Positions 44,348 to 54,478 are shown, counted from the stretch's first letter. The stretch is DNA of 64,000 nt from an uncultured bacterium (GCA_902764415.1 CACWVU010000018.1:1-64000), one strand, 5' to 3'. A program made the numbers and translations. The notes: a model not told the origin generated them from the sequence alone.

Positions 44348-44353
44348 TATAAT
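44348..44353 (+). promoter_or_regulatory. -10 box upstream of the surface-protein remnant
   Basis: TATAAT at 44348-44353 is followed by AC, as in the recurring TATAATAC motif. It lies 26 bases before the ATG at 44380. Confidence 0.55.
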
Positions 44354-44379
44354 ACGCGCATTTTAGACAAAAAATCTAT

Positions 44380-45095
44380 ATGCGTATTAGATCCATAGTG
44401 CCGGCGGGAGTCTGCGTTGCGTTCGCGCTTGCGGGCTTCGCGGCGGCGGCTTCGTCCACGTTCAGCGTCCCGGCTCGGGCAACCAGTTCATCGTCTCGCG
44501 CTCGGGCGAGGGGACGAACGACGCCGAGACCGTGCGCTACCGTACCGTGTCGCTGAGCGCCTACGCCGGCCAGCACTACACCGCCAATTACGGCACGCTT
44601 GCGTTTGTGCCAGGCCAGACCACGACGAACATCTCAGTCACTGCGAGCTCACCGTCCAACAACGCCTACAAGTACCAGACCGGCGTCCACGCCCGCGGCA
44701 ACGACCTCTACGTCTCCGTGGCGTTCAACGAGCCGGTCACCTGCTCCTCTGCGTCGCTCACGACTACTTGGGGCACGCTCAGCCACAACTCCGGCAGCGG
44801 CTCGAATGTCCTCACCTTCAAGGGCGTATTCGACGGCCGGGGCTACACCGTGAGCGGTATTCGCATCTACAAGGGCGGGTCTGGCACGGCCGACGGCAAG
44901 CAAGGTCTCTTCGGCAGGACTTCCGATGGAACCGTGAGGAACGTCACCATTGCCGATGCCCGCATCACTGGTTCCAGTAGCGTCGGCGGAATCGTCGGAG
45001 AAGCCTACGGTTCCGGCGAGGCGCAGGTCTTCGTCCCCGCGTCCGATGGCTCCTTCATCAGCGTTTCCATCGACACCGCCACCCCTGCGCGTTAG
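44380..45095 (+). pseudogene. Frameshifted, truncated surface protein (Calx-beta-like and GLUG-type repeats)
   Basis: The ATG at 44380 opens a signal peptide (MRIRSIVPAGVCVAFALAGF), but this frame hits a stop at about 44556. From about 44465 the +2 frame carries the conserved sequence: GSGNQFIVSRSGEGTNDAET and YAGQHYTANYGTLAFVPGQ, resembling a Calx-beta-like domain. A GLUG-type segment follows (GRTSDGTVRNVTIAD, GGIVGEAYGSG). It ends abruptly at 45095 next to the convergent thiC stop. A one- or two-base change near 44455-44465 explains the frame break. The intact gene was probably a long adhesin-like exported protein. Confidence 0.6.
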
Positions 45096-46396
45096 AGTCC
45101 CTGGGAGAGCTCGCGGATGCGGCGCGAGGTGCGGACGGCGCAGAACTGCTTGCCGCACATCGAGCAGTGGTCGTCGCCGTGCGCCTCGTCGGTGAACGCG
45201 CGCGTCTTCAGCCACCGCGCCTTCGCGCGCTCCGGGTCGAGGCAGAGCTCGAACTGGCGGTCCCAGTCGAACGCCGCGCGCGCGTCGGACATCGCGTCGT
45301 CGCGGTCGCGCGCGCCGGGCAGGCGGCGGGCGACGTCGCCCGCGTGCGCGGCGATCTTGTAGGCGATGCAGCCCTGGTGCACCTCATCGGCGTCGGGGAG
45401 GCCGAGGTGCTCGGCCGGCGTCACGTAGCAGAGGAGCGACGCGCCGTAGGTGGCCGCGGCTGTCGCGCCGATCGCCGAGACGATGTGGTCGTAGCCGGGC
45501 GCGATGTCGGTGACGACGGGGCCGAGGACGTAGAAGGGGGCTTTCCTGCAGACTTCCTGCTGGCGCTCCATGTTCATCCGGATCTGGTCGAAGGGGACGT
45601 GGCCCGGGCCCTCGACCATCGTCTGCACGCCGCGCGCGCGGCAGCGCTCGACGAGTTCGCCGAGGACGTCCAGCTCGCCGAACTGCGCGGCGTCGGAGGC
45701 GTCGGCGAGGCAGCCGGGGCGCAGCCCGTCGCCGAGCGAGACGGTGACGTCGTGCTCCGCGAGGATGTCCATCACCTCGTCCCAGTTGGCGTAGAGCGGG
45801 TTCTCAGCCTTGTTCTCCATCATCCACTCGGCCATGATCGCGCCGCCGCGCGAGACGATGCCCATCTTGCGCTTCATCGCCGCGGGGATGTGCTTTAGGA
45901 GGAGCCCGGCGTGCAGGGTCATGAAGTCGACTCCCTGCTCGGCCTGGCGGCGGATGACGCCGATGAGGAACTTGGGGTCCATCTTCGGGATGTCGCCGAG
46001 GAGCGAGATGGTCTCGTAGATTGGCACGGTGCCGAGCGGCTTCGGCGAGGCGTCGAGCATGCCCTGGCGGATCGTCGCGATCTCGTCCTCGGACGACGCG
46101 ACCGAGAGGTCCATCACGAAGTCCGCCCCGGCGTCGAGCGCCACCTTGAGCTTCTCGAGCTCGTCGCCCTTGCCGGAGTGGGTCACGCTGCGGCCGAGGT
46201 TGGCGTTGATCTTGGTGGTGAACATCCGCCCCACGCCGACCGGCGTGCAGTTGCGGTGAGCGGGGTTGAGCGGGATCACCGCCTCGCCGGACGCGACGGC
46301 GGCGCGCACCGTCTCGGCGTCGAGTCCCTCGTCCTTGGCGACGCGCTTCATCGCGTCCGTCACAATGCCCTTGCGGGCCGCTTCAAGCTGTGTCAT
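45092..46396 (-). CDS. thiC: Phosphomethylpyrimidine synthase
   Basis: A 434-residue radical SAM enzyme that converts aminoimidazole ribotide to HMP phosphate for the pyrimidine half of thiamin. The C-terminal non-canonical cluster motif CX2CX4C is visible as C411-SM-C414-GKQF-C419. EGPGHVPFDQI and the NPAHRNCTPVGVG segment are family signatures. The short form without the N-terminal extension is usual in anaerobes. The BzaF paralogue family is a formal alternative, but the thi operon and TPP riboswitch argue for ThiC. The ribosome binding site AAGGAG lies at 46405-46410. Confidence 0.94.
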   Translation of the reverse strand: MTQLEAARKGIVTDAMKRVAKDEGLDAETVRAAVASGEAVIPLNPAHRNCTPVGVGRMFTTKINANLGRSVTHSGKGDELEKLKVALDAGADFVMDLSVASSEDEIATIRQGMLDASPKPLGTVPIYETISLLGDIPKMDPKFLIGVIRRQAEQGVDFMTLHAGLLLKHIPAAMKRKMGIVSRGGAIMAEWMMENKAENPLYANWDEVMDILAEHDVTVSLGDGLRPGCLADASDAAQFGELDVLGELVERCRARGVQTMVEGPGHVPFDQIRMNMERQQEVCRKAPFYVLGPVVTDIAPGYDHIVSAIGATAAATYGASLLCYVTPAEHLGLPDADEVHQGCIAYKIAAHAGDVARRLPGARDRDDAMSDARAAFDWDRQFELCLDPERAKARWLKTRAFTDEAHGDDHCSMCGKQFCAVRTSRRIRELSQGL

Positions 46397-46410
46397 TTTG
46401 TTTTCTCCTT

Positions 46411-46478
46411 CAACCTTTCAACTTTTCAACCTTTCAACTTTTCAACCTTTCAACTTTTCAACCTTTCAACTTTTCAAC
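46411..46478 (-). repeat. 16-bp tandem repeat between thiH and thiC
   Basis: Four exact copies of a 16-bp unit (CAACCTTTCAACTTTT on the + strand) plus a partial fifth fill the gap from the thiH stop to the thiC ribosome binding site. In the mRNA it reads as a purine-rich GTTGAAAAGTTGAAAG repeat. Confidence 0.9.
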
Positions 46479-47590
46479 TATATCCTGTTGTCCCAGTTCT
46501 TGAAGACGACCTCCTGGCCGTTCGCCTTGATCGCTTCGTAGACTTCCTTCGGCGCGCGGCGGTCGGTGAGGGTGAACTGGGCGACGTCGGCGGCGTGCTC
46601 CTTTTCGAGCACGGCGTAGCCGCCCGGCGTCACGCGCGAGCCGGCGCTCATGTTGTCCGCCGCCACCTGGACGATGTAGTCGCGGAACTTCGGAGCCTCG
46701 CGGGTCGAGACGGTCATGCAGCACTGCGGGAAGCAGATGCGGAATGCGAGCATCATCAGGTCGACGTCGCGCTCCTCGACTTCGCACGGCGGCACGAACC
46801 CGCCCTCGACGCGGCAGAAGCGCGGGAAGGCGAACTGCACCTTCGACTCGTAGCACTCCTTCATCAGGTAGAGCGCGTGCGCCGCGAGGCTCGCCGCCTC
46901 CCTGCGCCACGGCGTAAGCCCGAGCAGGAAGGCGCAGCCTAGGATGCGGAAGCCGGCCCTGCCGGCGCGGAGCTGGGTCCAGAGCCGCCATTCGTAGTTG
47001 GACTTCGGCCCGGCCGGGTGGAAGTATTTGTAGCGTTCCTGGTCGTAGGTCTCCTGGAAGCAGGTGAGGGACTCGAAGCCGGCCTCGAACATCGCGCGGT
47101 AGCCTTCCTCGGTCTGGGGCGCGACTTCGAGCGAGAGGTTGGAGAACATCGGCTTGAGGAGCCGGGCGACGTCGCAGAAGTGCTCGACCGAGTTGACCTT
47201 CGGGTCTTCGCCGGCGACGATGAGGAGGTTGTCGATGCCGCTTGCGCGGATCGCCTCGGCCTCGACGCGGATCTCGTCCAGGGTCAGGTTGCGCCGCACC
47301 GTGCCGGTGTGCTCGCGGCGGAAGTCGCAGTAGCGGCAGTGGTTGACGCAGGTGTTGCCGATGTAGAGGGGGGCGTAGACGCTGACGGTCTTGCCGTAGT
47401 ACTTGATCCGCGCGAGGCGGGCCTTTTTGCGCATCGCGTCCATGAAGGGGTACGCGGCGGGCGAGATGAGGTTGAGGAGGTCGAACCAGTCGTGGCGGTC
47501 CTTCGCGAGCGACGCCTCGACCATCTCCGGCGTCACCTTGGCGAAGTAGTCGTCGACCTGCTCGGCCGTGTATTTCAGCAGCGGGAACAT
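46478..47590 (-). CDS. thiH: 2-iminoacetate synthase
   Basis: A 370-residue radical SAM enzyme that cleaves tyrosine to dehydroglycine for thiazole formation. The SAM motif is C81-VNH-C85-RY-C88, and SLEVAPQTEEGYR with CFQETYDQERY are family signatures. Presence of ThiH rather than the oxygen-dependent glycine oxidase ThiO fits an anaerobe. It starts eight bases after thiG in a thiG-thiH-thiC operon. Confidence 0.94.
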   Translation of the reverse strand: MFPLLKYTAEQVDDYFAKVTPEMVEASLAKDRHDWFDLLNLISPAAYPFMDAMRKKARLARIKYYGKTVSVYAPLYIGNTCVNHCRYCDFRREHTGTVRRNLTLDEIRVEAEAIRASGIDNLLIVAGEDPKVNSVEHFCDVARLLKPMFSNLSLEVAPQTEEGYRAMFEAGFESLTCFQETYDQERYKYFHPAGPKSNYEWRLWTQLRAGRAGFRILGCAFLLGLTPWRREAASLAAHALYLMKECYESKVQFAFPRFCRVEGGFVPPCEVEERDVDLMMLAFRICFPQCCMTVSTREAPKFRDYIVQVAADNMSAGSRVTPGGYAVLEKEHAADVAQFTLTDRRAPKEVYEAIKANGQEVVFKNWDNRI

Positions 47591-47598
47591 CGGAGCGG

Positions 47599-48363
47599 CT
47601 ACTTGAAGATGTCCATGGGGCTCGTCGCGCTCGCGGTGGCGCGGGAGGAGGGCGGACCGGCCTTGAGCGCAATCTCGGCGGCCTGGACGGCGAGGCCGAA
47701 CGCCTTCGCCATCGCCACCGGGTCGTCCGCCGCGGCGACCGCGGTGTTGGCGAGGACGGCGTCGGCGCCGAGCTCGATCGCCTCGGCGGCGTGGGAGGGG
47801 AGGCCGATGCCGGCGTCGACGACGACGGGCACGTGGCTCTGCTCGACGATGATCTCGATCATGTCGCGGGTGCGGATGCCGCGGTTGGAGCCGATGGGGC
47901 TGCCGAGCGGCATAACCGCCGCGGCGCCGGCGTCCTCGCAGTGGCGCGCCAGGACGGGGTCGGCGTTGATGTAGGGGAGGACGACCATCCCGAGCTTCGC
48001 GCATTCCCTCACCGCCTCCAGCGTCTCGACCGGGTCGGGCAGCAGGTAGCGCGCGTCGGGGTGGACCTCGATCTTGATCCAGTTGTAGCCGGCGGCCTTG
48101 CCGAGCCTGGCGATGCGCACGGCCTCGGCGGCGTTGCGCGCGCCGGAGGTGTTGAGCATCACCTCGACCTTCGAGCGGTCGATGACGCCGAGGATGTCGT
48201 CGTGCGCGGCGTCGTCCTCGTGGACGCGCGTGAGCGCGGTGGTGACGAGCTCGGTGCCGCTCGCCGCGATGGCGGCCTTCAGGAGCTCGCCCGAGGCGAA
48301 CTTGCCTGTTCCCAGAAAGAAGCGGCTCGAGAACTTCCTGCCGCCGATGACTAGTTCCTTCAT
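47599..48363 (-). CDS. thiG: Thiazole synthase
   Basis: A 254-residue TIM-barrel enzyme that builds the thiazole ring from DXP, dehydroglycine and ThiS thiocarboxylate. FLGTGKFASGELLKAAI opens the barrel and GYNWIKIEVHPDARYLLPD holds the Schiff-base lysine. VMPLGSPIGSNRGIRT and VVVDAGIGLPSHAAEA are phosphate-binding signatures. ThiS and ThiF are not in the window. The ATG at 48363 follows the TPP riboswitch and an AGGAAGGA ribosome binding site. Confidence 0.95.
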   Translation of the reverse strand: MKELVIGGRKFSSRFFLGTGKFASGELLKAAIAASGTELVTTALTRVHEDDAAHDDILGVIDRSKVEVMLNTSGARNAAEAVRIARLGKAAGYNWIKIEVHPDARYLLPDPVETLEAVRECAKLGMVVLPYINADPVLARHCEDAGAAAVMPLGSPIGSNRGIRTRDMIEIIVEQSHVPVVVDAGIGLPSHAAEAIELGADAVLANTAVAAADDPVAMAKAFGLAVQAAEIALKAGPPSSRATASATSPMDIFK

Positions 48364-48372
48364 TGTTCCTTC

Positions 48373-48452
48373 CTCCGCCGGCATTACCCGGATCAGGTTC
48401 GCGGGTCTTATCTCAGCCGGCGGCGCACCCTGCGCGCCAGCACCCCGTTGAT
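48373..48452 (-). promoter_or_regulatory. TPP riboswitch (THI element)
   Basis: On the - strand the leader contains the conserved THI-box blocks GGGGTGC, CTGAGAT, GACCC and GAACCTGATCCGGGTAATGC followed by CGGCGGAGG, in the right order and spacing. It sits between the -10 box and thiG. The 3' end runs into the ribosome binding site, which suggests control of translation initiation by thiamin pyrophosphate. Confidence 0.95.
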
Positions 48453-48460
48453 GGGTGTGT

Positions 48461-48469
48461 ATTATACCA
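48461..48469 (-). promoter_or_regulatory. Extended -10 promoter of the thiGHC operon
   Basis: On the - strand it reads TGGTATAAT, followed by AC. Transcription should start near 48454, only a few bases before the riboswitch aptamer. Confidence 0.75.
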
Positions 48470-48470
48470 T

Positions 48471-48646
48471 ATTTGTGGGGCGCGCTTCGCGCGAAGTGTC
48501 TCAGCAGCCAGCAGCCAGTGACCAACAACCAGTGAAGAGGAAATTCATGTCCGATTTGTGGGGCGCGCTTCGCGCGAAGTGTCTCAGCAGCCAGCAGCCA
48601 GCAGCCAGTGACCAACAACCAATGAAGAAGAGGAAATTCATGTCCG
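48471..48646 (+). repeat. Tandem duplication, two copies of about 83 and 93 bp
   Basis: Copy one is 48471-48553 and copy two is 48554-48646. They are nearly identical, except that copy two has one extra CAGCCAG-type unit and three extra bases. Each begins with the palindrome CTTCGCGCGAAG, then AAGTGTCTCAGC and a CAGCCAG-rich stretch. No gene is visible in the roughly 330 bases between the thi promoter and the sigma factor gene. Confidence 0.9.
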
Positions 48647-48650
48647 CTTC

Positions 48651-48708
48651 CCACTGGACGCTGATAGCTGGCTGCTGATCGCTGAAACACTTCCAGCGCA
48701 TTGCGCTG
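48651..48708 (-). repeat. Third, inverted and diverged copy of the same element
   Basis: Read on the - strand this has a hairpin (CCAGCGC-AAT-GCGCTGG), then AAGTGTTTCAGC and a CAGCAGCCAGC stretch. That is the same order as in the two tandem copies, but with a different hairpin stem. Confidence 0.65.
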
Positions 48709-48723
48709 GTCGCTGGTCGCCCA

Positions 48724-48749
48724 CCCCCCCCCCCCCCCCCCCCCCCCCC
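48724..48749 (+). repeat. Poly-C tract of 26 bases
   Basis: Twenty-six consecutive Cs directly abut the TTGACA box of the rpoD promoter. Such a tract is prone to slippage in replication and in sequencing. Confidence 0.85.
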
Positions 48750-48781
48750 TTGACAAAGTGAGAATGGGTGGACTGTATACT
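48750..48781 (+). promoter_or_regulatory. Promoter of the primary sigma factor gene
   Basis: TTGACA at 48750-48755 and TATACT at 48776-48781 are separated by 20 bases, longer than the usual 17. The -10 box ends 13 bases before the ATG at 48795, so the leader would be about six bases long. Confidence 0.6.
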
Positions 48782-48794
48782 GGAGCGACCAAAA

Positions 48795-50897
<2,103 letters not shown>

Positions 50898-50911
50898 CGA
50901 ACACGAAAGTC

Positions 50912-50940
50912 CGCCCGCCTGGGTTGCGAACCGGCGGGCG
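50912..50940 (+). terminator. Hairpin after rpoD
   Basis: CGCCCGCC at 50912-50919 pairs with GGCGGGCG at 50933-50940, an 8-bp stem with a 13-nt loop. No T-run follows, so it may be a processing site or a weak terminator. Confidence 0.4.
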
Positions 50941-50984
50941 CAACCTGAAACCAGAAACCAGGAAGAAAGAAGGAGAAGAGAAGA

Positions 50985-51482
50985 ATGAACTGCATCATCA
51001 ACGGAGTGTGCGACCTGTTCGCCGCCCCCACCCAGTGCGCGGCGATCACCCTCGCCGCCGTCTCGTTCGTCGCCGGCGTGCTGGCGACGTGCATCGTCTG
51101 CCGCCTCTGCCGCGGCTGCGGCTGCAAGTCCGGCAAGGCCCAGTCCCGCCAGGGCGCGCGCCCCCAGCAGGCGCCCCGCCGCGTGGAGCAGCCGTTCGAG
51201 AAGCGCAAGCCGCATCCCGCCCCCGCCGACGGCTCGGTGGAGATCTACGTCGGCAACCTGAGCTACGACATGACGGAGGACCAGCTCCGCGCCGAGTTCG
51301 AGGCGTTCGGCAAGGTCAACTCGGTGAGGCTGGTGATGAACCGCTTCAACGGCAAGTCCAAGGGCTTCGGCTTCATCCAGATGCCGAACCGCGACGAGGC
51401 GGAGCGCGCGTGCGCGGCGATCAACGACAAGGAGATCATGGGCCGCCGCGTGAAGTGCAACGAGGCCAAGAACCTTATCTGA
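50985..51482 (+). CDS. Membrane-anchored RRM RNA-binding protein
   Basis: 165 residues. The N-terminus has a hydrophobic, Cys-rich membrane segment (AAITLAAVSFVAGVLATCIV, about residues 19-38) and a basic linker. An RRM domain fills about 85-163, with RNP2 IYVGNL (87-92) and RNP1 KGFGFIQM (126-133). Bacterial RRM proteins are usually small, soluble and cold-induced, so a membrane anchor is unusual. The segment could instead be a Cys-rich metal site. The ribosome binding site is AAGGAG. Confidence 0.82.
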   Translation: MNCIINGVCDLFAAPTQCAAITLAAVSFVAGVLATCIVCRLCRGCGCKSGKAQSRQGARPQQAPRRVEQPFEKRKPHPAPADGSVEIYVGNLSYDMTEDQLRAEFEAFGKVNSVRLVMNRFNGKSKGFGFIQMPNRDEAERACAAINDKEIMGRRVKCNEAKNLI

Positions 51483-51495
51483 ACGGAGGCCGCCC

Positions 51496-52062
51496 ATGCA
51501 GGAGCACACCGCGCCGACGGCGCTCGTCCCGCTGGCCGACGGCTACGAGGAGATCGAGGCGGCGACGATCGTCGACGTCCTTCGCCGCGGCGGCGTCGAG
51601 GTGACGACCGCCGCGGTCGGCGGTTCGCTCGATGTCCGCGGCGCCCACGGCATGGGCACCAGGGCCGACGCGCTCTTCGCCGAGGTGAAGGACCGGGACT
51701 TCGACGCGATCGTCCTGCCGGGCGGCGGCGAGGGCACCGACAACCTCCGCAAGTGCAGTGCGCTCCTGGAGCGGATCGTGCGCCAGCGCGAGCAGCGCGG
51801 GCTCCTCGCGGCGGTCTGCGCGGCGCCGACCGTCCTCTCCGCCGCGGGCGTACTTTCGCCCAACCAGCACGCCACCTGCTACCCCACCTGCCAGCTTGAG
51901 CTCGACTGCCCGTGGATCAACCAGCCGGTCGTCGAGCACAACGGCATCGTCACCGGCCAGGCGCCGGGCTCGGCGATGCTCTTCTCGCTCGTGGTCCTCA
52001 AGGTCCTCGTCGGCGAACAGGTGGCCCGCAAGGTCGCCCGGGGCATGGTGTTCGAGTTCTGA
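51496..52062 (+). CDS. DJ-1/PfpI family protein
   Basis: A 188-residue glutamine-amidotransferase-like fold protein. The nucleophile elbow is AAVCAAP with Cys108, and LADGYEEIEAATIVDVLRR with LPGGGEGTDNLR are typical of the YajL/DJ-1 branch. Proposed roles in this branch are stress protection, chaperone or deglycase activity, which are debated. It lies 13 bases after the RRM gene and four before the channel gene. Confidence 0.88.
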   Translation: MQEHTAPTALVPLADGYEEIEAATIVDVLRRGGVEVTTAAVGGSLDVRGAHGMGTRADALFAEVKDRDFDAIVLPGGGEGTDNLRKCSALLERIVRQREQRGLLAAVCAAPTVLSAAGVLSPNQHATCYPTCQLELDCPWINQPVVEHNGIVTGQAPGSAMLFSLVVLKVLVGEQVARKVARGMVFEF

Positions 52063-52065
52063 CGG

Positions 52066-53523
52066 ATGCTCGAGCGGCTGTCGATCTCGTCCTTCAGGTT
52101 CTTTCTCGCGGGCAAGGGGCTTTCGTTCCGCACCACGGGGAAGTACCTCGGCGAGTCGATGCTTGTCGGCGCGGTCGTTGGGCTCGCGGCGGCCGCGTTC
52201 CGCTGGATGATCGGCTGGGGGCGCGTCCTGCTGCTCGACGGCATTGGGCACCACGCGGAGCTCTCCTGCCTGCACACCGGCTCGGCGGTGGCGGCCGACT
52301 TCTCGGTCGAGGCGATGCTCTGCGACCCGCGGCGCTGGACGCTTCTCGTGCTGCCGATGGTCGGCGCAGCGCTGGGCTGGCTGCTCATCCGCCGCTTCTC
52401 CAAGCTCGAGAACGCGCGCGGCACCGACTGCGCCATCCGCGCCTACCACCAGCGCGACGGCTACGTGACGAGCGAGGTGGTGCCGGTCAAGCCGCTCGCC
52501 TCGGTGCTCACCGTCGCCTCCGGCGGCTCGGCCGGCTACGAGGGCCCGGTCACGCTCGTCGGCGCTGCCTGCGGCTCGGCGGTCGCGAGGATAATGAACC
52601 TCACCCCTCGCGCGCGGCGCATCCTGATGGCCGCTGGCCTCGCCGCCGGCATCGGCGCGCTCTTCCAGGCCCCGCTCGCCGGGGCGATCTTCGGCTGCGA
52701 GATCTTCTACTCCTCGAGCGACGTCGAGTACGAGACGATGGTGCCTTCGTTCGTGGCCTCGGCCGTCTCCTACACCGTCTTCGCCTGCTTCTACGGCTGG
52801 GCGCCGCTCTTCTCGATGCCCGGCGAGTGCGTCTACGACTCCGGCCTCAGGCTCTTCCCCTACTTCTGCCTCGCGCTCGTGGTGGCGCTGGGGGCGCGGT
52901 TCTACATCATGTTCTTCCGCGCCACCGAGACCTGGTTCAAGCGCGCGCGCATGCCCGGTCTCGCCAAGGTCGCGCTCGGCGGGCTCGTGACCGGCGTAAT
53001 CGGCTTCTTCGTGCCCGACATCCTCGGCACCAGCTACCCGCTCATCAGCGCCTGTTTCTCGGCCGGCTTCGCGTCCGACTTCGGCGCCGCGGTGCCGCTC
53101 TCCGCCGCCGGCTTCTTCTGCTTCTTCGTGATGAAGGCGGTGGCCACCTCCTTCACCGTCGGCTCCGGCGGCTCCGGCGGCGTCTTCGCGCCGGCGATCG
53201 TCTGCGGCGGCTCGCTCGGCGCCGCGGTCGGCCTTTGCTTCCACAGCCTGCTGCCGCCGTCGGTCGGCATCCAGCCCGCGGCGTTCGCGCTCGTCGGCAT
53301 GGCCGGCTTCCTCGCCTCGGCGGTGCGCATCCCGCTGACGGCGGTGGTGATCGTGGCGGAGATCTCCGGCAACCACGGCCTGCTGCTGCCGGCGATGTGG
53401 GTGTGCGGCATCTCCTTCTGGCTCAACGACAGCTGGTCGCTCTACCGCAGCCAGCCCCACAGCCGCTTCTCGTCGCCGGTCCACCGCGCGGACATGATTC
53501 CGGCCGGGGAGGGCAAGGAGTGA
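52066..53523 (+). CDS. ClC-type chloride channel/antiporter
   Basis: 485 residues with about ten or more membrane segments. The selectivity-filter motifs are present as GGSAGYEGPV (the GxxGxGxP region, with Tyr where many have Arg/Lys) and GSGGSGGVFAPAIVCGG (the GxFxP region). There are no C-terminal CBS domains. The gating glutamate lies in the YEGP segment, so proton-coupled exchange is possible. Family members handle chloride or fluoride. Confidence 0.9.
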   Translation: MLERLSISSFRFFLAGKGLSFRTTGKYLGESMLVGAVVGLAAAAFRWMIGWGRVLLLDGIGHHAELSCLHTGSAVAADFSVEAMLCDPRRWTLLVLPMVGAALGWLLIRRFSKLENARGTDCAIRAYHQRDGYVTSEVVPVKPLASVLTVASGGSAGYEGPVTLVGAACGSAVARIMNLTPRARRILMAAGLAAGIGALFQAPLAGAIFGCEIFYSSSDVEYETMVPSFVASAVSYTVFACFYGWAPLFSMPGECVYDSGLRLFPYFCLALVVALGARFYIMFFRATETWFKRARMPGLAKVALGGLVTGVIGFFVPDILGTSYPLISACFSAGFASDFGAAVPLSAAGFFCFFVMKAVATSFTVGSGGSGGVFAPAIVCGGSLGAAVGLCFHSLLPPSVGIQPAAFALVGMAGFLASAVRIPLTAVVIVAEISGNHGLLLPAMWVCGISFWLNDSWSLYRSQPHSRFSSPVHRADMIPAGEGKE

Positions 53524-54452
53524 AGCGCGCGGTCCCATACGTCAACGAGTCGGTCGCCACCCGGGACCTGAAGTACTACATCTTCGACTGGGACGACAAC
53601 ATCCTCCACATGCCCACCAAGATCCGCATGGAGCGGCTCGAGGACGACGGCACGTGGCGCCCGGTGGAGCTCTCCACCGCCACCTTCGCGCTGGTGAGGT
53701 CCGACACCAAGCACTACCGCGCCCCCGGCGGCAAGTGGCGCGAGGCGTTCCGCAACTTCGAGGACTCGCCGCAGCGCGACAACTTCCTCGAGGACACCCG
53801 TGCCGCGCTCGCGCGCATCGCCGCCGGCGAGCGCCCCGGCCCCAGCTTCAACGCGCTCAGGAAGACGCTCCGGGAAGGGCGCATCTTCGCGATCGTCACC
53901 GCCCGCGGCCACTCCCCCGCCGCCGTCGAGCGCGCGGTGAGGTGCTTCATCGACGAGGTCCTCACCCCAGAGGAGCGCGAGGAGATGATGAGCTCGCTGC
54001 GCGGCTACCGGCAGTGGCTGGACGGCGTGGGCGACGGCGAGTTCGGCACCGACGAGGAAGAGCTCGACTACTATCTCTCGATGTGCCGCTACTCCGCCGT
54101 CACCTACGAGGGCTTCGCCAAGCGCATGGCGGCGGACCCCATCTACCAGGAGAAGCTCGCCGTCGCCACCACCGCCGCGCAGCCGGAGCTCGCCAAGGAG
54201 TTCGCGATCCGCGACTTCGTGGAGCACGTCTTCCACATGCTCCGCCGTAGCGGCAACCTCAACCGCCCGGTGTCGATCGGCTTCTCCGACGACGACAAGG
54301 GCAACGTCAAGTCGGTTTCGCGCTACATCGTGGGCGAGCTCGCCCGCCGCTTCGAGGGCATCAAGTTCGTGGTCTACGACACCTCCGACCGCACCCTCTC
54401 GAAGGGCCGCAAGGTCTGCGTCTCGGGCCAGCTCAACCTGCCCGGGTTCTGA
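53520..54452 (+). CDS. HAD-superfamily phosphatase-like protein
   Basis: 310 residues from a GTG that overlaps the stop of the channel gene. HAD motif I is FDWDDN (nucleophile Asp23, Asp25), motif II is IVTARGH and motif IV is GFSDDDKGN. A long helical cap insert lies between motifs II and IV. It is cytoplasmic. The substrate is unknown; small phosphomonoesters are typical of the superfamily. Confidence 0.78.
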   Translation: MKRAVPYVNESVATRDLKYYIFDWDDNILHMPTKIRMERLEDDGTWRPVELSTATFALVRSDTKHYRAPGGKWREAFRNFEDSPQRDNFLEDTRAALARIAAGERPGPSFNALRKTLREGRIFAIVTARGHSPAAVERAVRCFIDEVLTPEEREEMMSSLRGYRQWLDGVGDGEFGTDEEELDYYLSMCRYSAVTYEGFAKRMAADPIYQEKLAVATTAAQPELAKEFAIRDFVEHVFHMLRRSGNLNRPVSIGFSDDDKGNVKSVSRYIVGELARRFEGIKFVVYDTSDRTLSKGRKVCVSGQLNLPGF

Positions 54453-54478
54453 TCCCGCGGCCACCGCCGCGGCGGTTG

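Noticed and set aside
44417-44980. An alternative Arg-rich frame through the surface-protein remnant
   Set aside because: Composition is that of a frame-shifted GC-rich gene; the other frame shows Calx-beta-like and GLUG-type sequence.
46411-46478. CRISPR array from the 16-bp repeats between thiH and thiC
   Set aside because: Units are contiguous without spacers and there are no cas genes; it is a simple tandem repeat.
46911-46921. GGC-GTAA-GCC, the core of the hsd palindrome family, inside thiH
   Set aside because: It encodes residues of the conserved LLGLTPWRREA region, has no partner arm and only three stem pairs, so it is a chance match.
48471-48646. CRISPR-like or attachment-site reading of the duplicated block before rpoD
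   Set aside because: The two copies are a direct tandem duplication with internal CAGCCAG slippage and no spacers or integrase gene.
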